This document shows, piece by piece, positions 55,067-64,000 of a DNA stretch of 64,000 bases (position 1 is the first letter of the stretch; every line of letters starts with the position of its first letter). Origin of the DNA: Macrolepiota albuminosa. Taxonomy: Eukaryota > Basidiomycota > Agaricomycetes > Agaricales > Agaricaceae. The notes beneath the pieces are model-generated. The model was not told the origin of the DNA and did no database searches. It saw only the letters and a program-made list of their open reading frames with translations. A program made the translations under genes and the position numbers. The DNA is taken from NCBI GenBank assembly GCA_027475525.1, contig JAMWFC010000082.1:2046001-2110000 (forward strand), written 5' to 3'.

Positions 55067-55932
55067 ATGCCTACTCCCTCTTTCTTTCTCGAAGACATCA
55101 CCTCCGTCCCTTGTCCCGAGGTTTTAGATTGCCTCGAGATGTTCTTTGCTTGACTGCCTCCAGGCGGTATCCGACACCATAACGGAAATATCCTTACCCT
55201 GATTTGGCGCTACCGGTTACTTCTGGCTATGGCCCAGGAGTGGCTCGTGGAGTCCGAACAGCATCCCAACGCGGTAAGTTTCTGTCGTCAGGGTGATCAA
55301 GTACCGTCTTACGTGTCCTTCCAGCCTCCTGTTTCGGGTAGCACAAAAAGCTTGGAGTACCTACTCCTCGAAACGGATAATGTTGTTAGTTCCTCTTCTT
55401 TTCCCGCTCCTACGTTCAGGTTTGCTGACCCCCAGCTTCAGACTTTGAAGTGGTTGCCCTTGCCGGACCTGATTGACGACGAAGTTCGTGCCGCCACGCT
55501 TCAGCGCGTCATCATACCGTTTACGCCTCTAGCTCCTCGCTTCGGAGCGGGAGCGCCTCCTGCCCCCATACATGAGTCTCCACCCGGTTCCTTCACCTTT
55601 CGCTTCGGAGCTGGAGCGCCGCCTGCTCCCATAAACGAATCTCCCACCGGCTCCTCCACCATTGTTCCTTCCCCTTTCGCTTCGGAGCTGGAGCACCGCC
55701 TGCTCCCATAAACGAATCTCCCACCGGCTCCTCCACCATTTGCGCTGGAGCGCCGCCTGCTCCCACCAATGAATCTCCTCCCGGCTTCTCCACCTTTCCT
55801 CCGGGGACCTTTCCCTCTACTCCGTCGCCTATTCTTCCCCCTGCACCGCCTCCTTCTCCTGCGCATCTCCGCCGCAGACAGCACCCCCGTCGCTCTGAGG
55901 GATTTGTCAGGGGTCCTCGCCGTAGAACGTAA
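55067..55932 (+). CDS. Antisense accessory gene 3 (aORF3), Pro-rich repeat protein
   Basis: Two exons, 55067-55273 and 55325-55932. Exon 2 reaches the TAA stop in frame only after removing the 77-bp duplication at 55596-55749 (531 bp, 177 codons). The N-terminal part is FLEDITSVPCPEVLDCLEM, then WRYRLLLAMAQEWLVESEQ. The C-terminal part has repeats of the type FGAGAPPAPINESPTGS and a basic tail (R-rich, SEGFVRGPRRRT). An in-frame TGA at 55151-55153 interrupts exon 1 in this copy. No family recognised. The stop lies about 140 bp from the convergent integrase stop at 56070. Confidence 0.5.
55596..55749. repeat. 77-bp tandem duplication (likely assembly artefact)
   Basis: Unit at 55596-55672 repeated at 55673-55749, one G/A difference. 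It overlaps genuine protein repeats in aORF3, but only its removal restores the frame. Confidence 0.85.
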
Positions 55933-56069
55933 AGTAGCCCATAGATAAATTATTGCCAGATCCATAGCCCTGTATAGTATTGTATAGTATGAAATTCCAC
56001 GCGTTGTTGTTCCATTCATAAGTAAGGTGCAAGGCGCTAAGGTCTAGCGCCCTTCTCCTTCGGATCCTA

Positions 56070-57495
56070 TTACTGATCGGTTTCTTCTTCTGGTGCGACT
56101 TCGTCATCGTCCACAAGTTTGGTCTCCTCTAGCTCTCGAAGTTTAGCAGTGTCAACGTCTAGCGCCGATAAAGGCAGTGAAATGTGTTCGCGTGCTAAGT
56201 AGGGAATGAGTCGGAACGCCGCTACTGGTCGATGCAAAACTGAGCCGTCCAACTCGCAGAGTACGTATGCGCCTCCCCGATTGCGGGAAACCACAATTAG
56301 GGGTCCCAGATACCGAGGCCGCATCTTTTTGTTATGAGTAACTTCGATCTTGGAGTTGCGCATTAGTACTAGGGCGCCAGTTGTGAAGTTGTAGTCTCGG
56401 ATCGTGGCGCTATGCTCGGTCTCAAATCGTAGCGCAGCTTGTCGTCTAGCCTGAAATACTACCTCGTGTAAGCGCTCGAGATCCTCCATGCGTCGTTGTA
56501 AGTCTATAGCGCGTCTAGCGATCATGTTGGTAGAGGATAGTATTGAGTTCGGTGGGGGTTGTAGGTACGTCGCTTCCACCACGTCCGCAGGTAGCAAGGG
56601 GTGGGTGCCAGTCGCCGCATAGTAGGGAGAGCAGCCCATCCTCTTTCGTACGGTAACCCGCTCCGACCAGAAGACCGAATAAGTCGCCTCGCTCCAGCGA
56701 CTTTCGTCGCCGTCGACCGCCTTGAATAGCGCTTGTCGAACATCGAAATGAGGCCTTTCTACGATTCCATTAGCACGTTTATTGTATCCTGAGACTTGGA
56801 TGTGTTGTATGTTGTATTTCTTGGCAAGATAAGTGAGCGCCTTAACTATTGGCGCTCCGTTGTCTGTGACGATCTCGTGAAGGGCTCCCCATCGGCAGAT
56901 AACGTCCTCAAAAAGCCACTTAGCTATAGCGTCTGTATTTTCCCGCTGGAGCATACGGAACTCCGGCCAATGTACCAAGGAACACCTTCCTTGAATGATA
57001 TACTTGTATCTGTATTTTCCCGCTGGAGCATACGGAACTCCGGCCAATGTACCAAGGAACACCTTCCTTGAATGATATACTTGTAGCACCCTGACTTGGG
57101 CATGTGCATGGTATTGATATATATTTTTCCGAATAACGGCGCGGGAGTCGCTACTGTTGGGGGAATTAACGTGTCTGCTGAATTTGACAGAGATGACAAG
57201 TGCGAATATACCACGCGATATTGGCGCTAACTTGCGGCCACCAAAAGCGCTCCAAAAGGTTCGCCCTTGTCGCATAGAGTCCTCGGTGTCCCAAGTCATC
57301 ATGCATAGCACGTAGAATCCTAACTTGATTATCCGGTTTGATTACTAGTTTATGGGCGCCATCTCTATTTCGTCGCCAAAGTCGGTTTTCCACCATAAAG
57401 AAAGTTGTCGCATATCGAATGAAGGTGGCGTATTCCGTATCCGTAAGGTCTGATGGTCGTTGCAAATCCTGTAGCCACTTCCTAACCTGGTCCAC
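56070..57495 (-). pseudogene. Integrase of element A1, frameshifted
   Basis: HHCC zinc-binding domain (HDDLGHRG ... CHLC) at 57320-57190. The frame breaks at about 57172, where cgttaattccc would need one more base to read LIPPTVATPAPLFG. The duplication at 56932-57085 shifts it again. The core domain has IYINTMHMPKS where a catalytic Asp is expected (Asn here, one G-to-A change), the second Asp in HEIVTDNGAP, and the Glu in NGIVERPHF. The tail (RYLGPLIVVSRNRGGAYVLC) resembles the C-terminal GPY/F-like region. Integrase inserts element DNA; this copy is unlikely to be active. Confidence 0.85.
56932..57085. repeat. 77-bp tandem duplication (likely assembly artefact)
   Basis: Unit at 56932-57008 repeated at 57009-57085, within integrase. 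Confidence 0.9.
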
Positions 57496-57525
57496 TCGCT
57501 GATCTTCTGACTTAGCTTTGGCGCT

Positions 57526-59974
57526 TCAAGGTACCGCCGAATATGGCAGGTTCTGACTGTCTTCTCGCAAGGGTCTTGGTTCCTCGACTATTTTTAGATC
57601 GTTAGATGGCTTAGCGACGTTATAGATACTGGCCGTGTAAAAAGTTGATGACGCCTGATATGGTTGGGGCTGGTACGGAACAATAGGGTGAAGCCAATTT
57701 GCAACTGGTTGGTCTTCGTGAAGCGCCGGAATAGGCAGCTGAATGATATGCATGAAACCATGCAATCGATCAATCCAGTCGTCAAATACATCGTTGTCGC
57801 TATCGTCTAGCGCTTCATCTTCCGGTTGTCTGGGTCGCCTAGATAATCCGTCCGGCCCGTGGAATGCACTTCTGACGTGTACTAACTCGAAGTGAAACAT
57901 TAATATCGCTACTACCCAGCGGTTCATACTGGCCGACGGTTGAATATCAGGGTTCTGAAGCATTCCTTTGATGTATCGTGCGTCGACCTCGACAATGAGA
58001 TTTTGTACCCCAATGAGGTACATGCGCAGCACCTGAAACGATCGAAACAAGCCATATAACTCTAGCTTGGGCTGACTGTAGCGCGATTCTTGGTCGTTAA
58101 GGGTAATCGATCCGAAGCGATTGTAGCGCCGGATCTTCCAGTTCGCGCTATCACACTGGCATAAAAAGAAGCCAACGGCGATATATGATGTGTCAACAGC
58201 AAGTATAACGGGATCGGCGGTAGTATAGTCAATAGGTACCAATGGTTTCGCTTCCTGTAGCGCTTTTACTAAGTCCTTCTGGGCATTGATTTGATCGGGT
58301 CCGAATTCGAAGGGGACCCCTGAACGGGTTAGGCGATTAAGGGCGTTTGCGCGATGAGAAAAATGGTGTATGAACATGCGCAGCACCCCTACAGTGCCCA
58401 AGAACGCGCAAACTTCTGAGAGGTTATGACAGATCCCCCATTTCTCCAACAGCGCTAATCGGCTCTTTTCTGAAATCCTGCCTTCTGGCGTGCAAACGTG
58501 CCCCAAAATTTTAAACTGCGGTGCGCAAAGAACGAGCTTGTGCCCCGAAAACATCCCGCCACAATACTTCATGCGCTGAAGTACTCGGTTAACCAGTTGA
58601 AAGAAGTCCCATAGCGCCATACAAATATTAGGATTTTCTGGGTGAACTTCGGGCTTGCCATCTACCAATCGCCAATCCTTCGGGCCTTTAACTCCTACGT
58701 CGTCTATGAAGCTGAGCACATGGTGAGGTATTTCGGGCTGTAGGATAAACGTAATATCATCGTGAAATATCGGTACCGAGTTTGTCCATCCCATAGGAAG
58801 TGTGACTAGTCGTAGCGCCCCAAACGGTGTTTGAAATGTCGTCAAGTCGCGAGAGGAAGGATGGATTAAGCGCTCGTCATAGCCTACATACAAATCCAGG
58901 GTAGCGCCACATATTCGATCAAGTCGCGAGAGGAAGGATGGATTAAGCGCTCGTCATAGCCTACGTACAAATCCAGGGTAGCGCCACATATTCGTCCCGC
59001 AAAAGATTCAGCGACGTGATCGGGCGCTCGTCATAGCCTACATACAAATCCAGGGTAGCGCCACATATTCGTCCCGCAAAAGATTCAGCGACGTGATCGG
59101 GAAATGGCAGTACCCCTGAATGACGAATGGTGACTTTGTTTAGCGGTTCTAGGCTGTGAACTATACGTAGCTTCCCGTTTTTCTTTAGTACGCAGAACCA
59201 CCTCAAGCGGTAGGCCGAATTAGAAGGCTCGTATACACCTGCCGCTATCTTGGAGCGAATAATTTGGCAGACTTCGGCTTCGATGCCTGGGGGTATGGGT
59301 TGGTTATGCTCAGTCCAGGGCACGTGCGGTATTGTCAGTATAACCACTGGTGGAAAGAAGTCAGTTCTAAGTTTACCGCGTTCTGAGTCCTCCCATGCAA
59401 AAGCCTCATTCTGTTTTTGCATGATGTCGACTAATACGTTCATCTCCTCCGTCGAGAGGAAGCCGGTATCGTGGGCGCTAAGAAATAGCGCCTTTCGTTC
59501 TTCCGTAAATCGTCCCGTTGGTTCGAAGGGTAGTGGATTTGGGTCAAGTTTTGGCAGGGTAGCCAAAGGGTCGCCTATTATTTTTCTTTCAATGCGAAAT
59601 TCCTCGGGTACGGCGCTCGCTACCGGTTTTGTTTTAAGCGCTACGGGTTTATATTTCTTCTTGACCTGAACCCCTTTGCGCTTAGGGGTACTATTGTTAG
59701 CAAACGTATTATAAATAGAGTCATGGTTTCTAGCGAAACCTGATATCAAAGATTCTTTCGAGTCGGGAGTAGAAACGAAATAAGTGTCTGTTGAAAGGTT
59801 TTCAGTAATATCTGACGCCGTGAGGTATAAGTAGGATAACGCTTCGCTAGTAAGCGACGAAGAAGAATTCAAGATTTCATGGGCTAAAGGGGTATATGAT
59901 ATAAAGTTTACTTGCCCAGTCCGATGGTTATAGTCCAAGATAAGCGCTTCATCTCCATGATCCTCATCACTCAT
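57526..59974 (-). CDS. Reverse transcriptase and RNase H of element A1
   Basis: The first ATG of pol (59974-59972) overlaps the gag stop as ATGA. RT blocks: ILTIPHVPWTEHNQPIPPG, GKLRIVHSLEPLN, GATLDLYVGYDERLIHPSS, PMGWTNSVPIFHDDI, and the YXDD-type FIDDVGVKGPKDW. RNase H: PVILAVDTSYIAVGFFL, SQPKLELYGLFRSFQVL, VEVDARYIKGMLQ. Two overlapping 77-bp duplications (58842-59100) split the frame; removing 154 bp restores it exactly. It ends at a TGA (57526-57528) with the integrase following in the same frame. Decayed copy A2 has TAA at the same codon, so the stop may be inherited. Confidence 0.85.
58842..58995. repeat. 77-bp tandem duplication (likely assembly artefact)
   Basis: Unit at 58842-58918 repeated at 58919-58995, one A/G difference; in RT. 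Confidence 0.88.
58947..59100. repeat. 77-bp tandem duplication (likely assembly artefact), overlapping the previous one
   Basis: Unit at 58947-59023 repeated at 59024-59100, one A/G difference; a second junction within 105 bp of the first. Confidence 0.88.
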
Positions 59975-62568
59975 CTCCTTGATGGCGCCGGAAAACACTC
60001 GCAAGGGTCGTCGCTAACGTAAGGTCGCTTTCTTGGTCCCGGTTTCTGGAATTTTCCTCGGGGAAACGTTGGTACCGTTCTCCTGACGCCCGAGTTAGGG
60101 TTGCTAATAGTTAGCGTCGTTTCGTCTTCAGACGTCGTCTTGACTACTGATCGGGCTAAGACGTCGAAGGGCCTCCCTAACAATAAGTCATACGCAGGCG
60201 ATCTAAGAATGTGTATTTGAAGGTAAAACGTAAGATCGCCAACAGCGCATGGCACGTTACGAGCCATTCCCAAGGATCGATCAATAGTGCCGTTAGCGCT
60301 TTGCATATTAAGAATGATGGTCGGGTTGTAAATGATGCCAAGCTCGTTAGCGACGTCAGCAGCCATTGAAATAATCTGTGATCCGCTGTCCACAATAGAT
60401 TCTATCTCGCTTTTTCCATCAACTGTCAACATAATCGAGCGAATCGCGTGAGAGTCTTGGGCTACAGTGAGGACGGCGGGATCGTCGCTAGATCTTAGCG
60501 ACTTAAGGTAAGTTTCAACCGGGTCAATGGACGTAGCTTCTTTGGGTGGCGCGGCCTCTTCTTTGATTTCCGACGTGACCGTCTTGGTTATGTACGCGAA
60601 TCCCAGTAGCGCGTCGTCGCATTCGTCCACCGCCGTTACATTGTTAGCTACGTTCTGTCGAGGGGTTACCGCTGTACGCATCTGATTCCTGACGTCTGGC
60701 GCCACACTGCATAGCTCCCCTACCGACATCATGACTTGACTCTTCATAATACAATTGAATACTTGCTTAGATTTTTCTATGTCGTAGATTGGTGCCGTTG
60801 GTCGGTAGCCTCCTGCTGGCTTGTCTGGCGCCCCAAAGTTTCGATTGATAGGCGGAGTGTAGTTACCGGCAAGTCCTGAATACGGGTGTAATGGCGGTTC
60901 TGTGCTAGCTGAGGCTTTGGCCGTATCGGGTGTGTCGTCGTTGATGCTGGGATTCGCAGGCTTTGCAGGTGCTGGATCTGACGTAGCGCCTGAGGGCCTA
61001 TAGTCTTTCAACGGTTGCTTGCTCTTTTTAATCTCTACACCATCGAAAACCTGATTTTTTAGCGACTTTAGCTCCCTTTCCAACGTCTCGATCCTCTCCT
61101 CTCGTGACAACGTCGGTCGCTCGCTAACAGCGTTAAGCTGGAGTACTTCATGGATTAGCACCTGTTGTGGAGTTGTTTCTGCCTCCGTTGTGGCCGTACT
61201 ATTGAGATTGCCCATCGCTAAGTTCCCAGGGTTCCGTCGGTGCCATTCATCAATTCGTCCCTGGAAGGTTCGGTGCTCAGGATATAGAGGGATGTTAGCG
61301 CCGGAGGGTAGGACTATTTTCCTGTCGGCGCCTCGGCGTGCTCTTCCTTGGCGTAGATATTGTTCGAGGATAGCACAGCGTCCGCAAGTCATCGTATGTC
61401 CTGCCTCACCACAGAAGTGACAAGGGCCGGATTGCATATTACCTTGTGGCGCATTAAGGCTAGTCGAGATTAACGTTTCCAATTTGCTCATAACGTTTGC
61501 GACTGCCGTGTTGACTGCGTTTTCCAGATTCTCCTTCTTGACAAAACCTCCCTGATTGTTAGTCGCGCTAGGTGCTGGCGCCGCAACAGGTGGCGCCTTT
61601 CCTCCGTTATCAGTACTAGAGGGTCGCTGGAAGGGGATGCCAGTATCCATGCCTTTCAGTATCCATTTACCTGCTTCAAAAACGTCTTCTATATCATAGG
61701 GTTCCTCAGGATGGTGGTCGGACTTAAGAATTTCTAAGCGACGAGCTATACGAGTCCATAGTGACGTTGGAATGCCTTGTTGAAACAAGCGCCGTTCCTC
61801 GTTCCTGTAGAGTTTGCCATTCTGTACTAGCCATCTTGCAATTCGCTGGAAGTCTCGATAATAAGTAGATAGCGTGCCTAGTGTATAAATGCCCGTTGCG
61901 AAGGTATCCTGTACCAGTTTCTGGATTTCAAGGACGGTATAGCGCGTGGATTCTTCAGCGCCAGGGTACAGTTTAATGATCGCCTTTTTCCATTCTTTGT
62001 AGGTATACGACCTTGGTACGGCCTCTCGTGTTAATCCTTGAAACTCATCCAGTCCCGTCCAGGATTCCGCGGTATCGTAGGAAACGTATCTGGCGGCGTA
62101 TTCTTTCATTTGTGTGTTGTCGGTGACTCGGCAGTCGCGTAATAAATATTCCAATTCTCGGAAATACTGTGTTAGCTCGCAAGGTTTCGTCTCGTCCCAT
62201 TTTGGTGACGAGAAGTGGTTTCTTGGCGGCATACGTGGTGTGTTTGCCTGCTCCATATTAACTGGCGTCGACATCGTGGTGGGGATAGTAGTGTTAGTAG
62301 TGGTTTTGCTTAGCGTGGTTGTAGTCGGTACTGGCTCGGGTAACTCTGAGTCGCTAGGTTCTGGCGATAATGACCTGGACAACTCTTCCAAAGGAGTAAG
62401 CAGTGTATGGTTTTCACCCGCTAAGTATTCGAACGGTTGGGAAAATGGGAAGAAGCTTTCAGCCAAGCTATCTGGAGCGGCTTCAAGTTCCTGATCTAAA
62501 GTCTGCCTCGGTAGCGCGCCTGGTAAGTGTGGTGACTCAGTTAAGGTTTGTTCAAACGCGCTCTCCAA
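59971..62568 (-). CDS. Gag and protease of element A1
   Basis: Open frame of 865 codons. The first ATG is at 62274 (MSTPVNMEQ), but the upstream frame to 62568 (LLTPLEELSRSLSPEPSD) is also preserved in copy A2, so translation may start earlier by an unseen route. Capsid-like region: CELTQYFRELEYLLRDC, YKEWKKAIIKLYPGAEESTR, YYRDFQRIARWLVQNGKL. Knuckle: CHFCGEAGHTMTCGRC. A region resembling fungal DUF4100 follows (KSQVMMSVGELCSVAPDVR). The retropepsin has IVDSGSQIISM and YDLLLGRPFDVL. It ends overlapping the pol ATG (ATGA). No stop or frameshift is seen. Confidence 0.88.
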   Translation of the reverse strand: MESAFEQTLTESPHLPGALPRQTLDQELEAAPDSLAESFFPFSQPFEYLAGENHTLLTPLEELSRSLSPEPSDSELPEPVPTTTTLSKTTTNTTIPTTMSTPVNMEQANTPRMPPRNHFSSPKWDETKPCELTQYFRELEYLLRDCRVTDNTQMKEYAARYVSYDTAESWTGLDEFQGLTREAVPRSYTYKEWKKAIIKLYPGAEESTRYTVLEIQKLVQDTFATGIYTLGTLSTYYRDFQRIARWLVQNGKLYRNEERRLFQQGIPTSLWTRIARRLEILKSDHHPEEPYDIEDVFEAGKWILKGMDTGIPFQRPSSTDNGGKAPPVAAPAPSATNNQGGFVKKENLENAVNTAVANVMSKLETLISTSLNAPQGNMQSGPCHFCGEAGHTMTCGRCAILEQYLRQGRARRGADRKIVLPSGANIPLYPEHRTFQGRIDEWHRRNPGNLAMGNLNSTATTEAETTPQQVLIHEVLQLNAVSERPTLSREERIETLERELKSLKNQVFDGVEIKKSKQPLKDYRPSGATSDPAPAKPANPSINDDTPDTAKASASTEPPLHPYSGLAGNYTPPINRNFGAPDKPAGGYRPTAPIYDIEKSKQVFNCIMKSQVMMSVGELCSVAPDVRNQMRTAVTPRQNVANNVTAVDECDDALLGFAYITKTVTSEIKEEAAPPKEATSIDPVETYLKSLRSSDDPAVLTVAQDSHAIRSIMLTVDGKSEIESIVDSGSQIISMAADVANELGIIYNPTIILNMQSANGTIDRSLGMARNVPCAVGDLTFYLQIHILRSPAYDLLLGRPFDVLARSVVKTTSEDETTLTISNPNSGVRRTVPTFPRGKFQKPGPRKRPYVSDDPCECFPAPSRR

Positions 62569-62626
62569 TAGGAGGCGGCGCTGTCGCTGGGCTCGAGTTT
62601 CCGGCGGAATTCTGCCTCAATAGAAC

Positions 62627-62644
62627 CCCTCGCGGTGGGCTCCA
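62627..62644 (-). other. Candidate tRNA primer-binding site of element A1
   Basis: Sense tggagcccaccgcgaggg begins three bases after the 5' LTR. Its TGG matches the CCA end of a tRNA, but I could not assign a specific tRNA from memory. Confidence 0.6.
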
Positions 62645-62647
62645 AAA

Positions 62648-63690
62648 TGATGACGCCAACTGTGGTTGGGTGCGCTGGACATATACGCAGTACAACGCCG
62701 TCTCCAGCGCCTGGCGTACGGGTTTGTGAGGAGTCCTGGCAGGGTCCCGGTGTGCTCGAGCAGAGGTGATAGGGCGATGCACTAGATGATAGCGCCTCGG
62801 GTGCTACTTAGCAAGTGGTAAGCGTCGTAGTTTAGGAGAAGTTATAGAGAAAGAAACGAATAGCGCAGCGTAGCGTGCCCGTAGGTGGCACCGTAAACGA
62901 CGAAGACGAGATAGGCAAAGCTAGCGCCGAACTTGGTGGCAAAGTCAGGCAACGCTAGCGCGATTTGAACGCTAAGTGTAACTGGGTGCTCAAGAGGTTA
63001 CGATTCGTTGTTATATACATGGCAAGTAGCTAGTTTTTATACTATGCGCTACATTATTTCCAAAATAAGTCCATTGACGGCGCTACCAATTAGCGCCTCC
63101 CTTCGTGACTGTAGCTAACGGCCACCTGTCAACGGCGACCTGCAGCACATGGGTGACGGCGACCAACGGCGACTCTAAAACTACTTAGAAGTGGTACGAG
63201 TTTGCTCACTTTTTGATGTAATTTAATTGGCCATGCCATCCTGGGGTATGGTCAGGGAATCCTCGACAGACGCCGTGAGCGCTAATTCCGGCGCTAAACA
63301 TTGTACCATCTTTTGATAGATTTAAATGTCGGGTCTGCGTGTATCCTGTCTCGTCGTCATTGATTCTTTTAGACTTCTGATTGAGGTGCCTCGGTGATTG
63401 ACAGCGCCAATTGCTAACTCCTTCCAGTACTGATCGGGGTTTGGTCAGAGTCCCCTCCCGCCATTATGCTAGCGCTATGAGTCCTGAGTCTTCTTGGTCT
63501 TCAAAGTAACTGAGTGGAGTGCGCTGAGGGGCTGATACTGGTGATTGAGATGAATGGATAAGTCTTGCCATAGAGCGCCCGCGCTAGGGCTGCTCTGTAC
63601 CCAAGGCTGGTCGCTAGAGCCTTTAGTGTGTCAAGTGTTGGTCGGCCTATAATGTCCCTTGATGCGCTCAGTCCGAGTAGAAGCCTATCA
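62648..63690 (-). repeat. 5' LTR of element A1
   Basis: tgatgacgccaactgtgg to gtagaagcctatca, 1043 bp, same length as the 3' LTR. Visible differences are transitions. Confidence 0.9.
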
Positions 63691-64000
63691 ATGGCAGCAA
63701 GAATGACAACTGACAGATGGCATCAGTCACTGATGACAGCGCTTAGGGAGAAGCCTGATGATCTATCAAAAACTGACAGACAGCTTGGCGTTTGACCTTG
63801 GCGTCTGACATCGCTTAGCGCCTCGATTTGGCGCCTGACATTGCTAAGCATTTTGGACAGACAGAAGGGTGATGGATTGATGGTTTAGCACTTAGCGCCT
63901 CGATTTGGCGCCTGACATTGCTAAGCATTTTGGACAGACAGAAGGGTGATGGATTGATGGTTTAGCACCACGATCTGCCGCCTGGCGTCGCTAAGGCTCT
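63691..64000 (+). mobile_element. Right part of the sense family-B LTR hosting A1
   Basis: Begins atggcagcaagaatgac, continuing the LTR cut at 49900, and runs off the window end. Confidence 0.8.
63814..63967. repeat. 77-bp tandem duplication (likely assembly artefact)
   Basis: Unit at 63814-63890 repeated at 63891-63967, in the family-B LTR. Confidence 0.9.

Larger units (their letters stand above)
49901..63690 (-). mobile_element. Element A1: nearly complete family-A Ty3/Gypsy with an antisense gene module
   Basis: 13.8 kb. LTRs of 1043 bp at 49901-50943 (3') and 62648-63690 (5') differ at a handful of transitions by eye. Flanking duplication acgg (49897-49900) and atgg (63691-63694), one transition apart. 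Sense is minus: primer site, gag-protease, RT, RNase H, integrase. Between integrase and the 3' LTR lie three plus-strand, intron-containing genes (51091-55932). Polypurine tract adjoins the 3' LTR. CG dinucleotides are abundant, so the copy is young. An integrase frameshift, a stop between RNase H and integrase and an Asn at the first catalytic Asp suggest it is no longer autonomous. Confidence 0.9.

Noticed and set aside
55530..55800. The whole aORF3 repeat block as an assembly artefact
   Set aside because: One 77-bp unit is artefactual, but the first and last FGAGAPPAP-like units differ in sequence and spacing, so a genuine protein repeat underlies it.
1..64000. CRISPR arrays, bacterial operons or riboswitches
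   Set aside because: Spliceosomal introns and LTR elements show a fungal genome; no regularly spaced array was seen. The 77-bp duplications are pairs without spacers.

Overview
The window looks like part of a basidiomycete, probably agaricomycete, fungal scaffold. Host genes have many short (about 45-70 bp) GT-AG introns with CTGAC/CTAAC-like branch points, and the repeats are Ty1/Copia- and Ty3/Gypsy-type LTR elements in deep nests. A 100-N gap (32279-32378) marks it as a scaffold.

Layout. 1-16.3 kb is host-like. It holds a MITE (1068-1484), a SUN-family SLP1-like gene (1569-5038, + strand, carrying an 869-bp insertion), a gene-poor stretch (5-8 kb), a small hypothetical gene, TRP4 (anthranilate phosphoribosyltransferase, 8459-9585, -), a decayed leucine-rich gene, and an 18-exon sedolisin/tripeptidyl-peptidase gene (12075-14950, -). 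From 16.3 kb to the end it is almost all transposon. A decayed Copia element (16.5-20.3 kb) carries two solo LTRs. A decayed Gypsy element (family A, copy A2, 21.0-42.7 kb) has been invaded by family-B LTRs, by a family-C LTR, by a terminal-inverted-repeat (hAT-like) unit, and inside that by a young family-C Gypsy element and a cluster of tRNA-like (SINE) modules. 42.7-49.9 kb is old debris of families A and B. 49901-63690 is a nearly complete family-A Gypsy element (A1) with two 1043-bp LTRs and a 4-bp target duplication, sitting inside a family-B LTR.

Most interesting biology. A1 encodes gag-protease and RT/RNase H/integrase on the minus strand. On the plus strand, between integrase and the 3' LTR, it carries three intron-containing genes (aORF1-3, 51091-55932). 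aORF1 has 8 exons, its own TATA box and a Cys-rich, possibly zinc-binding motif. Decayed copies of the same antisense gene occur in A2 and next to family-B LTRs, so the antisense module is an ancestral part of this lineage. Introns can persist there because they lie antisense to the element's genomic RNA. Family C shows a separate feature: its primer-binding site is perfectly complementary (13 nt) to a segment about 25-30 nt downstream of its own LTR TATA box, as expected for Tf1-type self-priming.

Caveat on the sequence. Fourteen tandem duplications, all with a period of exactly 77 bp and otherwise unrelated sequence, are scattered through the window. Removing them restores reading frames in several genes. 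They are best read as k=77 contig-overlap artefacts of assembly, not biology.
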